From NCBI GenBank assembly GCA_965213845.1, contig CBDCAI010000004.1, positions 1,612,001 through 1,676,000 on the forward strand: a DNA stretch of 64,000 nt. The letters are read 5' to 3'. Shown here in pieces: positions 51,863 through 61,469 of this stretch (its first letter is position 1; every line of letters starts with the position of its first letter). This DNA is from JBBROS01 sp965213845 (GTDB taxonomy: Bacteria > Pseudomonadota > Alphaproteobacteria > Acetobacterales > Acetobacteraceae). The translations under genes and the position numbers were made by a program. The notes below the pieces were generated by a model that ran no database searches, was not told the DNA's origin, and saw only the letters and a program-made list of their open reading frames with translations.

Positions 51863-53625
51863 CAGATGGGCACCAGCGGGCCGGGGTTCTTCAGGTATTG
51901 GGTGCGGATGGCGTGGAGCGCCCAGTAGGTGAGCGCGCCGACCGTGCCGGTGGGGTTGTAGCCGGCGTTCTGCGGGAAGGCGGATGCGCCCATGACGAAG
52001 ACGTTGTGCACGTCCCAGCTCTGCAGGTACTTGTTCAGCGCGCTGGTCTTGGGGTCCGCGCCCATGACGGCGCCGCCGGTGTTGTGGGTCGTCTGATAGG
52101 GCACGACGTTCCACGGCCCGGCCAGGCGGTTGACCACGGTGGCCTTGGCACCCATGGCCTTGGCGACCTCGTTGCAGCGCTCGGCCATGTAGTTGGCCAT
52201 GCGGATCTCGTTGGGCTTGTAGTCGAAGGTCATGCGCAGCAGCGGGCGGCCCAGCGGGTCCTTGTAGGTGGGGTCGAGGTCCAGGAAGTTGTCGCGGTAG
52301 CTCATGACGCTGCCCTGGGCACCGACGCTGGTGACCTTCTGGTAGCTGTCCTTGACGGCTTTTTTCCAGGCGCTGCCCCAGGTGGGGGTGCCGGGCGGGG
52401 TGGGGCGGTACTGGATCGGCCGGCCATTGGTGTAGGCGCAGGTGATGCTTGCGCCGCCGACGAAGTCCGTGGGCCCGTGGTCGAAGTTGTCGCTGTTGAA
52501 GTCGTCGGCCGCGACGCCCAGGGAGCCTGCGGCGGCGAAGGGGTTGAAGTTCACGTCGTCGAAGAAGGCGGTGCTGCCGGAGCCCGTCTGATAGGCGTAG
52601 TTGCGGCCGACCACGCCCTCGTTGCGGGCCTGGTCGTAGGGCTTGCCGATGCCCGAGAGCAGCATCAGGCGGACGTTGAACAGGCCATAGGCGCAGAGCA
52701 GCACCAGGTCGGCGGGCTGTTCGTATTCCTGGCCCTGGCTGTCGACATAGACGACGGCGGTGGCGCGCTTGCCGTCGGGGGAGAGGACGACGCGGGTGAC
52801 CTCGCATTCCGTGCGGGCCTCGAAGTTGCTCTCGCGCACCAGGGCGGGCAGGACGCAGGTCTGCGGGCTGGACTTGCTGTAGTTGGCGCAGCCGAAGCGC
52901 TCGCAGAAGCCGCAATAGGAGCAGGGGGCGAGGGAGCAGCCGTACTGGTTGGTCCAGGCGGCGGAGAGGTTGGCGGAGGGCCGGGGGAAGGGGTGCAGGC
53001 CTTTCTCCGTGGCGGCCTTGGTGAACAGGTCCTGCGCGTAGCCCTGCTTCATGGGCGGTGTGGGGTAGTCGCGGGCGCGTGCGCCTTCGAAGGGGTTGCC
53101 GCCGGGCTGCTTCTCGCCCTTGAGGTTGCCGGCCTTGCCGGAGATGCCGCAGCAGTATTCGAATTGGTCGTAGAAGGGTTCGAGCTCGTCGTAGGTGACG
53201 CCCCAGTCCTGGATTGTGTTGCCTTCGGGGAGCTGTTTCTCGCCGTATTTGGCGATCGTGTTGCTGCGGATACGGAAGTCGTTGGGCAGGAAACGCCAGG
53301 TCTGGCCATTCCAGTGCACGCCGGCGCCGCCGACGCCGTTGCCCGGCAGGAAGCTGCCCCAGCGGCGGATGGGCAGGGCGCGCTGCGCGGGCGTGTTGCG
53401 CATGGTGATCGATTCCTGCGCGGGCCGCAGGAAGATGTCGTGCCGCACGCCGTAGCGCAGCTCGTCGGGGGCGGTGCCGATGTTGAAGTCGGATGCCGTG
53501 TCGCGCCAGGGGCCACGCTCCAGCGCCACGACCTCCAGCCCGGCGCGGGCCAGCTCCAGGCTGAGGATGGAGCCGGTCCAGCCGAGGCCGACGACGACGA
53601 CGTCCTTGCGGGGCAGCTTGTTCAT
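51862..53625 (-). CDS. GMC-family FAD-dependent oxidoreductase, large subunit (gluconate/fructose dehydrogenase type)
   Basis: A 587-residue flavoprotein that oxidises a sugar, sugar acid or alcohol on the periplasmic side. The FAD motif VVGLGWTGSILSLELARAG starts at residue 11, GNGVGGAGVHWNG is the second GMC signature, and the C-terminal THNTGGAVMGADP plus GASAFPQNAGYNPTGT include the His/Asn catalytic pair. Cysteines at 230, 235, 238, 241 and 246 form a cluster like the Fe-S ligands proposed in related FAD-dependent glucose and fructose dehydrogenases. No signal peptide is visible, so export would depend on the Tat-tagged small subunit. The gene overlaps the small-subunit gene by 4 nt. Substrate unknown. 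Confidence 0.94.
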   Translation of the reverse strand: MNKLPRKDVVVVGLGWTGSILSLELARAGLEVVALERGPWRDTASDFNIGTAPDELRYGVRHDIFLRPAQESITMRNTPAQRALPIRRWGSFLPGNGVGGAGVHWNGQTWRFLPNDFRIRSNTIAKYGEKQLPEGNTIQDWGVTYDELEPFYDQFEYCCGISGKAGNLKGEKQPGGNPFEGARARDYPTPPMKQGYAQDLFTKAATEKGLHPFPRPSANLSAAWTNQYGCSLAPCSYCGFCERFGCANYSKSSPQTCVLPALVRESNFEARTECEVTRVVLSPDGKRATAVVYVDSQGQEYEQPADLVLLCAYGLFNVRLMLLSGIGKPYDQARNEGVVGRNYAYQTGSGSTAFFDDVNFNPFAAAGSLGVAADDFNSDNFDHGPTDFVGGASITCAYTNGRPIQYRPTPPGTPTWGSAWKKAVKDSYQKVTSVGAQGSVMSYRDNFLDLDPTYKDPLGRPLLRMTFDYKPNEIRMANYMAERCNEVAKAMGAKATVVNRLAGPWNVVPYQTTHNTGGAVMGADPKTSALNKYLQSWDVHNVFVMGASAFPQNAGYNPTGTVGALTYWALHAIRTQYLKNPGPLVPI

Positions 53626-54380
53626 GTGCGCTTCCCCCACTCGGGCCGTCCCTGGATGGGCACGGGCGGCAGGGTGTAGGGCTGGTTCGGCCTGGCGATG
53701 ACGTCGCGGTAGTCGTATCGGGTGCCGGGGAAGCCGACGAGCTTCCAGCCGACCATGCCCTGGTTGCCGCCGTAGATGGGGTCGGCGAAGAACCCCTCGA
53801 TGGCGTTGGTCTGGACGGCGGTGAACAGCATCCTGGCGTCGAAGCCCTCGAGCTTGATGGTGCCCTTCTCGAGGCCGGTCAGGACCTTGTCCTGCTCGTC
53901 GGGTGGCAGCTGCTGGAACAGGCGGCCGGCGTAGGTGGCGCGGCACCAGGTGGACAGCGCGGCGAGGCCCTGGCGGTATTGCTGGCGGGGCGTCAGGGGG
54001 GATTGCAGGCCCTGGGTGGGCAGCGGATCGCTGGGGAAGGGCCCCTGCATGTAGAGCCAGTCATGGCCGCCATAGGGGCCAGCGAGCTGGCGGTCGATGA
54101 ACAGCGTGCCGCCCGTCTCCTTGGCCCCGGGACCGAGGTCGTCGGCCGGGATCAGGCGCGCGAGGATGGCGTCGACGGCGGCGGCTTCCTCGGGGGTCAG
54201 GAACTTCAGCGCCCCCGGGGCGGCGGCGGTGGGGGGATAGGCCTCGTTCGGGATCCAGGGAAGGCTGCCCGACAGGGTGCGGGCTTCGGCGGGGAAGCCC
54301 GGGACGGCGAGGCCTGCGAGGCCCGACGCGGCGAGGATGGCGGTGGCCGACAGAAGCTGCCGTCGGGTGGATCCTGGCAT
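53622..54380 (-). CDS. Gluconate 2-dehydrogenase subunit 3 family protein (small subunit)
   Basis: A 252-residue small subunit with a twin-arginine-type signal (STRRQLLSATAILAASGLAGLAVPG). The mature part has FLTPEEAAAVDAILARLIPADDLGPGAKETGG and GFFADPIYGGNQGMVGWKLVGFPG, the subunit-3 signatures. In this family the small subunit carries the Tat signal that exports the folded flavoprotein as a complex. It is upstream of the large subunit and cytochrome, and follows opgH by 56 bp. Confidence 0.93.
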   Translation of the reverse strand: MPGSTRRQLLSATAILAASGLAGLAVPGFPAEARTLSGSLPWIPNEAYPPTAAAPGALKFLTPEEAAAVDAILARLIPADDLGPGAKETGGTLFIDRQLAGPYGGHDWLYMQGPFPSDPLPTQGLQSPLTPRQQYRQGLAALSTWCRATYAGRLFQQLPPDEQDKVLTGLEKGTIKLEGFDARMLFTAVQTNAIEGFFADPIYGGNQGMVGWKLVGFPGTRYDYRDVIARPNQPYTLPPVPIQGRPEWGKRT

Positions 54381-54436
54381 GGTCGGGTTCTCCCGTTTCG
54401 GGGCAGCTTGGCCCAGGACGGGTGCTGCGGCGAGGC

Positions 54437-56554
54437 CTAGCCGGAATAAACCTCGTCCGGTGCCGAAATCGTGAGCGCCTCGAGGCGGCGGAGGCCTTCG
54501 GCGTCGGCGAGGATGGCCACGCGTTCGGCCCGGGTGAGCGACGCCACGTCGGACAGGCGGGACATCTCCGACAGTCGGGCGAGGCCGACCAGCAGGGCGG
54601 GGTCGAACGGGTCGCCGTGGCTGCGGGGCGGCGGGAGCATGGCCCGGTGCGCGACGAGTAGGGCGGGATCGGCGAGCAGGCGGCGGGCGGCGTCGGCGGG
54701 GGGCTGGACCAGGCCGGGCTGCAGGCGCTGAACCTCCTGGAGGACGGCGGGGGGTGCGGCCTCCTCGGGGGTCTGCAGCAGGCCGGTGCGGCGCAGCGCC
54801 TGGCCGGGCCCGCGGCGGCCGGTGATGGCGGCGAGCGGGGCGGCGAGGGCGAGGCCCAGGACCACCGGCGACATCCACAGCAGCAGCGGGACCGAGATGG
54901 CCCAGGAGACGAGGCCGAGCGCTGCGCCCACCAGCGTGTGGGGCGCGTACTGCCGCAGCGTGTCGCGGAACGGCACGCGGCCGCCTTCGCGCACCTGGGG
55001 CTGCCATCCGCCGTCGCGGCCGGCCAGGATGGTGACGACGGCGGCGGACTGGAACAGCATGGCCACGGGGGCGAGCAGGCCGGCCAGCACGGATTCGACG
55101 AGCACGCTGGCGAACGAGCGCAGGACGCCGCCGCAGCCGGCGCGGTCCGCGGGGCGCAGCACGAGGGCGATCCAGGCCAGCAACTTCGGGCCCAGCAGGA
55201 CGCCCATGGTGCCGACGAACACCCACATGGACCGCACGGGGTCGACGGCGGGCCAGACGGGGAACAGGCTCGGCCCGGTGGGGAAGTAGTCGGGCAGGAT
55301 GAAGCGGGACTGCACCGAGATCATGATCCCCATGACCAGGAACAGCAGCCAGAGCGGGGCGGTGACGTAGCTGCCGATCCCCATCAGCAGGTGCAGCCGG
55401 CTGACCCAGTGCAGGCCGCGTGTGGGCAGGATACCGAGGTGCTGCAGGTTCCCCTGGCACCAGCGGCGGTCGCGGACGGCGAGCTCGGTGAGGCTGGGCG
55501 GACTTTCCTCGTAGCTTCCGGGCAGGCCCGGCAGCATGTGGATGGCCCAGCCGGCGCGGCGCATCAGGGCGGCCTCCACGAAATCGTGGCTCAGGATGTG
55601 GCCGCCGACGGGCTTGCGGCCGGGGAGGGTCGGCAGGCCGGCGGCGCCGGCGAAGGCCACCGTGCGGATCATGGCGTTGTGGCCCCAGTAGTTGCCGTCC
55701 GCGCCGTGCCACCAGGCGATGCCATGCGCGATCATGGGGCCGTAGACCCGGCCGGCGAACTGCTGCATGCGGGCGAACAGCGTCTGCCCGCCGACGATGA
55801 CAGGCAGCGACTGGATCAGCCCGGCATCCGGCATGCGCGCCATGGCGCCGGCCAGGTGAAGGATGCATTCGCCGGTCATGACGCTGTCGGCGTCCAGGAT
55901 CATGAACTGCGGATAGGCGCCACCCCAGCGCCGCACCCAGTCGCCGATGTTGCCGGCCTTGCGCTCGGTGTTCTTGATGCGGTGGCGATAGAAGATGTCG
56001 GTGGCGCCGGTCTGCCGGCGCAGGGCCAGGAACGCGGCCTCCTCGGCGATCCAGGCGTCGGGGTCGGTGGTGTCGCTGAGGATGAAGAGGTCGAAGGTGC
56101 CGGCGGCGCCGAGCCGGGCGAGGTCGGCGTGGATGACGGCGAGGGTGGCCATGATGCGGGCCGGCTGCTCGTTGTAGGCGGGCATGAGCAGGGCGGTGCG
56201 GGGCAGTGCGGTGGCGGGTAACGGCTCGGGTGTGGGGCGGTGGCCGACGAGCACGACGAAGCCGGCGATGCTGCTGACCAGGGCGAGCGCGATCCAGGCG
56301 AAGAGGGTGACGAAGACCAGAAGAATCGCGACCTCGAGCGGGGTGACGCCGTTGACGCCCAGCACCAGGTGCATCTCGCGCGCTGCCGCGGCGGTCAGCA
56401 GGATGGCGCTGCCGATGACGAGGAAGCGGCGCAGGCCCATGCGGGGCGGGGAGGAGGGCGGGCGGGGGGCCGGGGCCGGCTTCCGCCCGAGCTGCTGGAC
56501 GGGCATGTCGAGCGGGGCTTCGGGCGGCAGCGGGTGGAACGCCGCTTCCGCCAT
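54437..56554 (-). CDS. opgH: Glucans biosynthesis glucosyltransferase OpgH (MdoH)
   Basis: A 705-residue inner-membrane family 2 glycosyltransferase that makes the backbone of osmoregulated periplasmic glucans from UDP-glucose. Catalytic Asp motifs LSDTTDPD, MILDADSVM and SHDFVEAA are followed by RDRRWCQGNLQH, the Q/RxxRW-type site. Several membrane segments flank the catalytic domain. The ATG at 56554 gives an N-terminus with SSPPRMGLRRFLVIGSAIL; upstream in-frame sequence overlaps opgG and is Arg-rich noise. The order opgG then opgH, 29 bp apart, is standard. Confidence 0.96.
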   Translation of the reverse strand: MAEAAFHPLPPEAPLDMPVQQLGRKPAPAPRPPSSPPRMGLRRFLVIGSAILLTAAAAREMHLVLGVNGVTPLEVAILLVFVTLFAWIALALVSSIAGFVVLVGHRPTPEPLPATALPRTALLMPAYNEQPARIMATLAVIHADLARLGAAGTFDLFILSDTTDPDAWIAEEAAFLALRRQTGATDIFYRHRIKNTERKAGNIGDWVRRWGGAYPQFMILDADSVMTGECILHLAGAMARMPDAGLIQSLPVIVGGQTLFARMQQFAGRVYGPMIAHGIAWWHGADGNYWGHNAMIRTVAFAGAAGLPTLPGRKPVGGHILSHDFVEAALMRRAGWAIHMLPGLPGSYEESPPSLTELAVRDRRWCQGNLQHLGILPTRGLHWVSRLHLLMGIGSYVTAPLWLLFLVMGIMISVQSRFILPDYFPTGPSLFPVWPAVDPVRSMWVFVGTMGVLLGPKLLAWIALVLRPADRAGCGGVLRSFASVLVESVLAGLLAPVAMLFQSAAVVTILAGRDGGWQPQVREGGRVPFRDTLRQYAPHTLVGAALGLVSWAISVPLLLWMSPVVLGLALAAPLAAITGRRGPGQALRRTGLLQTPEEAAPPAVLQEVQRLQPGLVQPPADAARRLLADPALLVAHRAMLPPPRSHGDPFDPALLVGLARLSEMSRLSDVASLTRAERVAILADAEGLRRLEALTISAPDEVYSG

Positions 56555-56583
56555 GCCCGCCCGATGACCCGCCCCTCGGGAGG

Positions 56584-58092
56584 TCAGCTGGTCCAACGAT
56601 ACAGCCAGGTTTCGGTGACGGGGGCGTCGTTCTGCAGCAGGGTGGCGCGCAGCTCGACGACCTTGTCGTCGCCGGGCAGCAGCTCGAAGCTGACGCGCCA
56701 GCCGCCTTCCTCGGGGTTGGGGGTGACGACGACGTTCTGGACCTTGCCCTTGTCCGCCGCGACCTGCGCGATCAGGGCGGTCTCGGACGGCAGGGCCTTC
56801 AACTTGCCGCCGGCCACCTCCAGCACGAAGACCCGGCCCTTCTCGATGGCACCGGTGCGGGTCTTGCCGAAGCGGGCCAGGTCGAAGCGGATGGGCGGTT
56901 CGGCGCACCAGTGCAGGCGGTAGGTGAAGCCGTGCTCGCCCTTGGCGCGCAGCGGGTTCCTGGGGCGCCAGAAGGCGACGATGTTGTCGTTGACCTCCTG
57001 CCTGGTGGGGATCTCGACCAGGTGCACGGCGCCCTCGCCCCAGTCGCCGATGGGCTCGACCCACAGGCAGGGGCGGCGCTCGTAGCGGGCCTCGAGGTCG
57101 TCGTAGTCCGTCAGGGCCCGCTGGCGCTGCATCAGGCCGAAGCCGCGCGGGCTGGTGTCGCCGAAGCTGCTGACCTGCAGGGTGCGGGGGTTGGTGAGCG
57201 GGCGGAACAGCTCCTCGTTGCGGCCGCTGAGCATCAGCAGGCCGTCGCTGTCGTGGACGGCGGGGCGCCAGTCGTCGAAGCCCGGGCGGTTGCTGGCGTC
57301 GAACAGGAACATGCTGGTGCCGCAGGCGATGCCGGGCTGGACCAGGTCGACGCGGGGGAACAGGGTCAGCTCGATGTCCATGACGGTGTCGTCGCCGGGT
57401 CGGATGGCGATGCGCATGGCGGCTGCGGTGCTGGGGCTGTCGAGCAGGGCGTTGACGACGATGATGTTGGTGCCGGGCTGCGGCCGCTCGAGGTAGAAGG
57501 CGCGGAAGGCGGGGAACTCCTCGCCGGCGGGGTCGGCGGTGTTGAGCGACAGGCCGCGCGCGGACAGGCCGTAGCCGAGGTTACGGCCGACGGCGCGGAA
57601 GTAGCTTGCGCCGAGGAAGGCTGCGACCTCGTCGGCGTAATCGGGGCGGTTGATCGGGGCGTGCAGGCGGAAGCCGGCGAAGCCCAGGTTCTTTTCCGTG
57701 GGGCGGGCGACGGTGCCGAAGCTGAACAGCTCGGGCCGGTATTCGATCGGGTGGCTTTTTCCGTCGAAGACCTCGAACAGGTCGACGCGGTCCTTGTAGA
57801 GCCAGCCGCGGTGGAAGTACTGCGCCTCGAAGGGCAGCTTCTGACCGCGCCAGAGTGCCTGGGCCGGGTCGAAGCGGATGGAACGGAACTCGTCGTAGCC
57901 GAGTTTGGCGAGCGAGTCGGGCAGCTTCGCGTCGTCGGCCTTGAAGGGGGACGCGGCCAGGGTGCGGGCCAGGGTCTTGACGGTCTGGGCGTCGTAGGCG
58001 GCGGGGGCCGGGTCGGCCGCTTCGGCCATAGGGGGCATGGCGGCGGTGAGCGCGGCCGCGGCGGCGCCCCCCATCAATGTCCGTCGTCGCAC
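56584..58092 (-). CDS. opgG: Glucan biosynthesis protein OpgG/OpgD (periplasmic)
   Basis: A 502-residue periplasmic protein that modifies or releases osmoregulated periplasmic glucans. The signal peptide RRRTLMGGAAAAALTAAMPP is twin-arginine-like, so the protein may be OpgD-like in export while placed as OpgG. Core landmarks are GYDEFRSIRFDPAQALWRG, FRLHAPINRPDYADEVAAFLGASYFRAVGR and YGLSARGLSLNTA. The start is GTG 58092 with AGGGGGA upstream. It shares a minus-strand run with opgH and probably the SDR gene 85 bp upstream. Confidence 0.95.
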   Translation of the reverse strand: MRRRTLMGGAAAAALTAAMPPMAEAADPAPAAYDAQTVKTLARTLAASPFKADDAKLPDSLAKLGYDEFRSIRFDPAQALWRGQKLPFEAQYFHRGWLYKDRVDLFEVFDGKSHPIEYRPELFSFGTVARPTEKNLGFAGFRLHAPINRPDYADEVAAFLGASYFRAVGRNLGYGLSARGLSLNTADPAGEEFPAFRAFYLERPQPGTNIIVVNALLDSPSTAAAMRIAIRPGDDTVMDIELTLFPRVDLVQPGIACGTSMFLFDASNRPGFDDWRPAVHDSDGLLMLSGRNEELFRPLTNPRTLQVSSFGDTSPRGFGLMQRQRALTDYDDLEARYERRPCLWVEPIGDWGEGAVHLVEIPTRQEVNDNIVAFWRPRNPLRAKGEHGFTYRLHWCAEPPIRFDLARFGKTRTGAIEKGRVFVLEVAGGKLKALPSETALIAQVAADKGKVQNVVVTPNPEEGGWRVSFELLPGDDKVVELRATLLQNDAPVTETWLYRWTS

Positions 58093-58177
58093 GCGTGGTC
58101 CCCCTGAAATCCCCGTGAGGGTTCAATGCCGGAACGAGGCAATGGTTCCGCCGGCCGCGCCATCGGGATTCGACGGA

Positions 58178-58930
58178 TCAGGGGCCGAGCAGCTGGCCGC
58201 CATCGACCACGATCGTCTGCCCGGTGACCCAGCGGGCGCGGGCGGAGGCGAGGAACAGGACGACCTCGGCGATCTCCTCCGGGGTGCCCATGCGGCCGAA
58301 GGGGATCTGGGCGAGGGTGCCGTCGTAGAGCGCGGGGTCCTCGGTGCGGCGGCGCTCCCAGGTGCCGCCGGGGAACTCGATCGAGCCCGGTGCGACGGCG
58401 TTCACGCGGATGCCCCGCGCGGCGAGGGTGCGGGCCTGGCTTGCGGTGTAGTGGATGACGGCGGCCTTGATGGCGCCGTAGGGCGGGTTTCGCTTGGTGG
58501 CGCGCATGGCGGAGATGCTGGTGACGTTGACGATGGCGCCGTCGGAGGCGTGTTCCAGGTAGGGCAGGGCGTGGCGGCTGGCGCGGACGGTGGCCATGAG
58601 GTCCACCTCGACGGAGGCGAGCCAGCTGTCCTCGTCGTCGGCGCGGCCGAAGCCGCTGGCGTTGTTGACCAGGACGTTGATGCCGCCGAGCGCTGCCGCG
58701 GCCTCGGGGATGAAGCGGGCGATGGCGTCGGCGTCGGCGAGGTCCGTGGTTGCGGCGAAGGCGGGCACGCCCAGGGCGGCGATCTCGCGGCGGGTGGCCT
58801 CCAGCGCCTCGGCACCGCGGGCGCACAGGGCGACGGCGGCACCCTGGCGGGCGAAGCCGAGGGCGATCGAGCGCCCGATGCCGCGGCTGCCGCCCATGAC
58901 GACGACGCGGCGCCCGGTGAAGTCGGTCAT
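58178..58930 (-). CDS. SDR-family oxidoreductase
   Basis: A 250-residue short-chain dehydrogenase. The cofactor motif MGGSRGIGRSIA, NNAS, the Ser of TSISAMRATKR, YGAIKAA (Tyr/Lys), and the end WVTGQTIVVDGGQLLGP place it in the classical group, near 3-oxoacyl-ACP reductase-like proteins. Substrate unknown. The start at 58930 follows a GGAAC-type spacer. It heads the minus-strand run toward opgG. Confidence 0.92.
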   Translation of the reverse strand: MTDFTGRRVVVMGGSRGIGRSIALGFARQGAAVALCARGAEALEATRREIAALGVPAFAATTDLADADAIARFIPEAAAALGGINVLVNNASGFGRADDEDSWLASVEVDLMATVRASRHALPYLEHASDGAIVNVTSISAMRATKRNPPYGAIKAAVIHYTASQARTLAARGIRVNAVAPGSIEFPGGTWERRRTEDPALYDGTLAQIPFGRMGTPEEIAEVVLFLASARARWVTGQTIVVDGGQLLGP

Positions 58931-59419
58931 GGCGGGGTTCCTGCTTGTGGTGGCATCGGCATAGCCCAATCGTCCCTGGATGTCGTCGTCCGTGGACATC
59001 GTTGTTCTTGGGTGTCGCGGGTGGAGGCCGTAGCCTGGGTGAAAGGGATCGCGTTGCCGGACGGGCTGGAGGAGGAGGCGGACGCTTCGGGCCCGCCGCC
59101 TCCGCACCCCGGGTAATGTCCGTTCACGCTCGAGCCTCTGCTGGGTGGCTGCCAGGCCGCCGGGGCGATCGTTCGACCGAGCGGCCGGCACGGTGGGGAT
59201 GGCCGCACGAGGCAAAGTCGGACCACGGAGACGCGGAGCACACGGAGTGCTTTTCGTGGCTCCGTGGTTCCGCTTCATCGTTCGTGCCGGTTTGCGCAGG
59301 ACGCTTGAAGCGATCGCTCTGGCGAGGCAGCGGTTCCGATTGACGGCGGTGCCGGGTTGACCGACTGTTCCGGCCGTCGATCGCCCCAAGGCGACGCCGG
59401 TCCTCGGGAGGGACGCCAC
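58931..59419. other. 489-bp divergent intergenic region with repeat elements
   Basis: Between the SDR (minus) and the Liv-type binding protein (plus). I see no supported gene. It contains the second copy of the dispersed palindrome (ACCACGGAG at 59222-59230 with CTCCGTGGT at 59260-59268, perfectly complementary) and, overlapping its end, the block 59266-59328 related to 13882-13944. Promoters for both flanking operons must be here, but no clear -35/-10 pair stands out. Confidence 0.6.
59222..59268. repeat. Dispersed palindrome (ACCACGGAG ... CTCCGTGGT), copy 2
   Basis: Perfect 9-bp inverted arms at 59222-59230 and 59260-59268 around a 29-nt spacer that itself repeats CACGGAG-like words. It shares the 13-nt word CGTGGCTCCGTGG with 12394-12406. 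The form suggests a REP-type extragenic hairpin. Confidence 0.65.
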
Positions 59420-60607
59420 ATGGTCACGAAACGCCGCACGTTGGTGCTGGGGGCTGCGGCCGCCGGGTTGGGGGCGCCGTTCGTGCGCCAGGCGCATGCG
59501 GAGACGGAGGCGATCCGGATCGGCTGGCTGGCGGCGCTGACGGGGGCGAGTTCGGCGCCCGGGATCGGGTTCAACCGGGGCGTGGTGTTCGCGGCCGACG
59601 AGATCAACGGGGCCGGGGGCGTCAAGGGCCGCAAGATCGAGGTGATCACGCGGGACACGCAGGGCGACCCGACCAAGGCGGTGAACGCGACGCAGGAGCT
59701 GATCAGCCGCGTGAAGGTGCATGCGGTGTGGGGGCCGACCAACTCGGGCGAGGCGCTGGCGACGACGCCGATCATGGCGCGGGCGAAGATGCCGTGCATC
59801 CATCCCTGCGTGGTGGACAGCCTGATCGACACGGCGAAGTACCCCAGCGCCTTCCGCATGGCGCCCAGCAACGGCCAGTGGGACGACGCGGTGCGGGGCT
59901 ATGCGCTGAAGGTGCTGAAGGTGAAGGCGGTCAGCGTGTTCGGCGACACGACAGGCTATGGCACCAGCGCCGTGGCGGCGAGCGTCGCGGCGTTCGGCAA
60001 GGACGGCGCGACGGTGGTCAGCCAGGCGCAGATCGACGCGACTCAGCCGGACGTGACGCCCGACATGCTGCGGGCGAAGAACGCCGGGGCGAAGGCGATC
60101 GTGGTCTGGACGGTCAGCGTGGGGCTGCTGTCGCGGTTGATGAACGTGCGGGCCGCGCTGGGGTGGGACGTGCCGATCCTGGGCCATCCGTCCCTGGGGG
60201 CGGGCGACATCCGCAGCCTGATCGAGAAGCCGGCGAACTGGGACAACGTGTTCATGGTGGGCTACCGCACCTGCAGCTTCGATGCCGCGGGCAAGCTGCC
60301 GGCCCGGAGCGACGCCTTCGTGAAGAAGCTGACGGGCAAGGTGGAGCTGAGCGACACGTCGCTGTGGTGGGTCGCCTGCGGCTACGATGCGGTCCACCTG
60401 GTGGCCAAGGCGGTCGAGGCGACGGGCGAGACGACGCCCGACGCCATCATCGGCTACTGGAACGGGCTGAAGCGCTATCCCGGCGTGTTCGGCGAGTACA
60501 CCTACAGCCCGACGGAGCATAATGGCTACCCGCAGGACGACGTGGTGATGTCGAAGGCGAACTCGCAGAAGGACGGCGCCTTCGCGCTGGCACCCGGCTA
60601 CAGCTGA
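59420..60607 (+). CDS. Branched-chain-amino-acid-type ABC substrate-binding protein (LivJ-like)
   Basis: A 395-residue periplasmic binding protein of the Leu/Ile/Val family. The signal peptide TKRRTLVLGAAAAGLGAPFVRQAHA has an RR pair. The mature protein starts IRIGWLAALTGASSAPG, followed by AADEINGAGGVKGRKIEVITRDTQGDPTKAVNATQELIS and SVFGDTTGYGTSA. Many members of this family bind aromatic acids, urea or amides and not branched-chain amino acids; ligand unknown. The permease ATG follows the stop codon directly. Confidence 0.93.
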   Translation: MVTKRRTLVLGAAAAGLGAPFVRQAHAETEAIRIGWLAALTGASSAPGIGFNRGVVFAADEINGAGGVKGRKIEVITRDTQGDPTKAVNATQELISRVKVHAVWGPTNSGEALATTPIMARAKMPCIHPCVVDSLIDTAKYPSAFRMAPSNGQWDDAVRGYALKVLKVKAVSVFGDTTGYGTSAVAASVAAFGKDGATVVSQAQIDATQPDVTPDMLRAKNAGAKAIVVWTVSVGLLSRLMNVRAALGWDVPILGHPSLGAGDIRSLIEKPANWDNVFMVGYRTCSFDAAGKLPARSDAFVKKLTGKVELSDTSLWWVACGYDAVHLVAKAVEATGETTPDAIIGYWNGLKRYPGVFGEYTYSPTEHNGYPQDDVVMSKANSQKDGAFALAPGYS

Positions 60608-61468
60608 ATGCTGGCGTCGATCGTCGCCTCCGGGTTGGCGCTGGGGGCGGTGTACGCGCTGATCGGCATCACCTACAACGTGATGTTCGCGGCGAGCCGG
60701 GTGATGAGCTTCACCTCGGGGCAGCTGGGGATGCTGGGCGGCGTGTTCGGCGCGATGTTCGTGCTGAAGCTCGGGTTGCCGGTGCCGGTGGGGCTGGCGC
60801 TGACCCTGGTGGCCTGCGCCGCGGTGGGCGTGCTGACGGAGGTGGTCGCGGTGCGGCCGGTGCTGGCGAAGCTGGAGCAGCATCTGTACGTGCTGTCCAC
60901 GCTGGCGGCGGCGCTGATGATCCAGCAGTTGACCGCGATCGAATGGAGCACGGAGCCGCAGCCGTTCCCGAAGGTGCTGGGCGGCGTCGGCACGGGGGTG
61001 TGGGACGAGAAGTTCTGGCTGCCGGTGGTGGCCTGCGCCGCTGTCATCGGCGGGTTGGAATGGATGTACCGGCGGACGCTGGTGGGGCGGGCGTTCGTGG
61101 CGATCGCGGAGGACAACGAGGCGGCGCGCGCCCTGGGCCTGCCGGAGCGGCGGCTGCGGATGGCGAGCTACGGCCTGGCGGGCGCGGTGGCGGGGCTGGC
61201 CGGGTTCAGCAGCGGGCAGCTGCTGCTGGCCTTCTTTGCCAACGGGGCGATGCTGAACTTCTATGGGTTCGTGCCCGTGGCGCTGGGGGGCCTGGGCAAC
61301 AACCGCGGCGCGGTGGTGGGCGGGCTGGCGCTCGGGCTGTTCCAGCAGGCGGCCAACTTCCTGGTGGGGGGCGTGTTCGCGAGCGTGGCGGTGTTCAGCG
61401 TGTTCATCCTGGCGCTGCTGGCGGCGCCGCAGGGGCTGTTCGGCGCCCCCGCGGCCCGGCGGGTGTAG
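60608..61468 (+). CDS. Branched-chain-type ABC transporter permease (LivH-like)
   Basis: A 286-residue membrane permease beginning MLASIVASGLALGAVYALIGITYNVMFAASRVMSFTSGQLGMLGG, the LivH signature. The EDNEAARALGLPERRLRMASYGLAGAVAGLAG loop and GGLGNNRGAVVGGLALGLFQ near the C-terminus are also typical. It abuts the binding-protein gene with no gap; the LivM-LivG gene starts 1 bp after its TAG stop. Confidence 0.94.
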   Translation: MLASIVASGLALGAVYALIGITYNVMFAASRVMSFTSGQLGMLGGVFGAMFVLKLGLPVPVGLALTLVACAAVGVLTEVVAVRPVLAKLEQHLYVLSTLAAALMIQQLTAIEWSTEPQPFPKVLGGVGTGVWDEKFWLPVVACAAVIGGLEWMYRRTLVGRAFVAIAEDNEAARALGLPERRLRMASYGLAGAVAGLAGFSSGQLLLAFFANGAMLNFYGFVPVALGGLGNNRGAVVGGLALGLFQQAANFLVGGVFASVAVFSVFILALLAAPQGLFGAPAARRV

Positions 61469-61469
61469 C

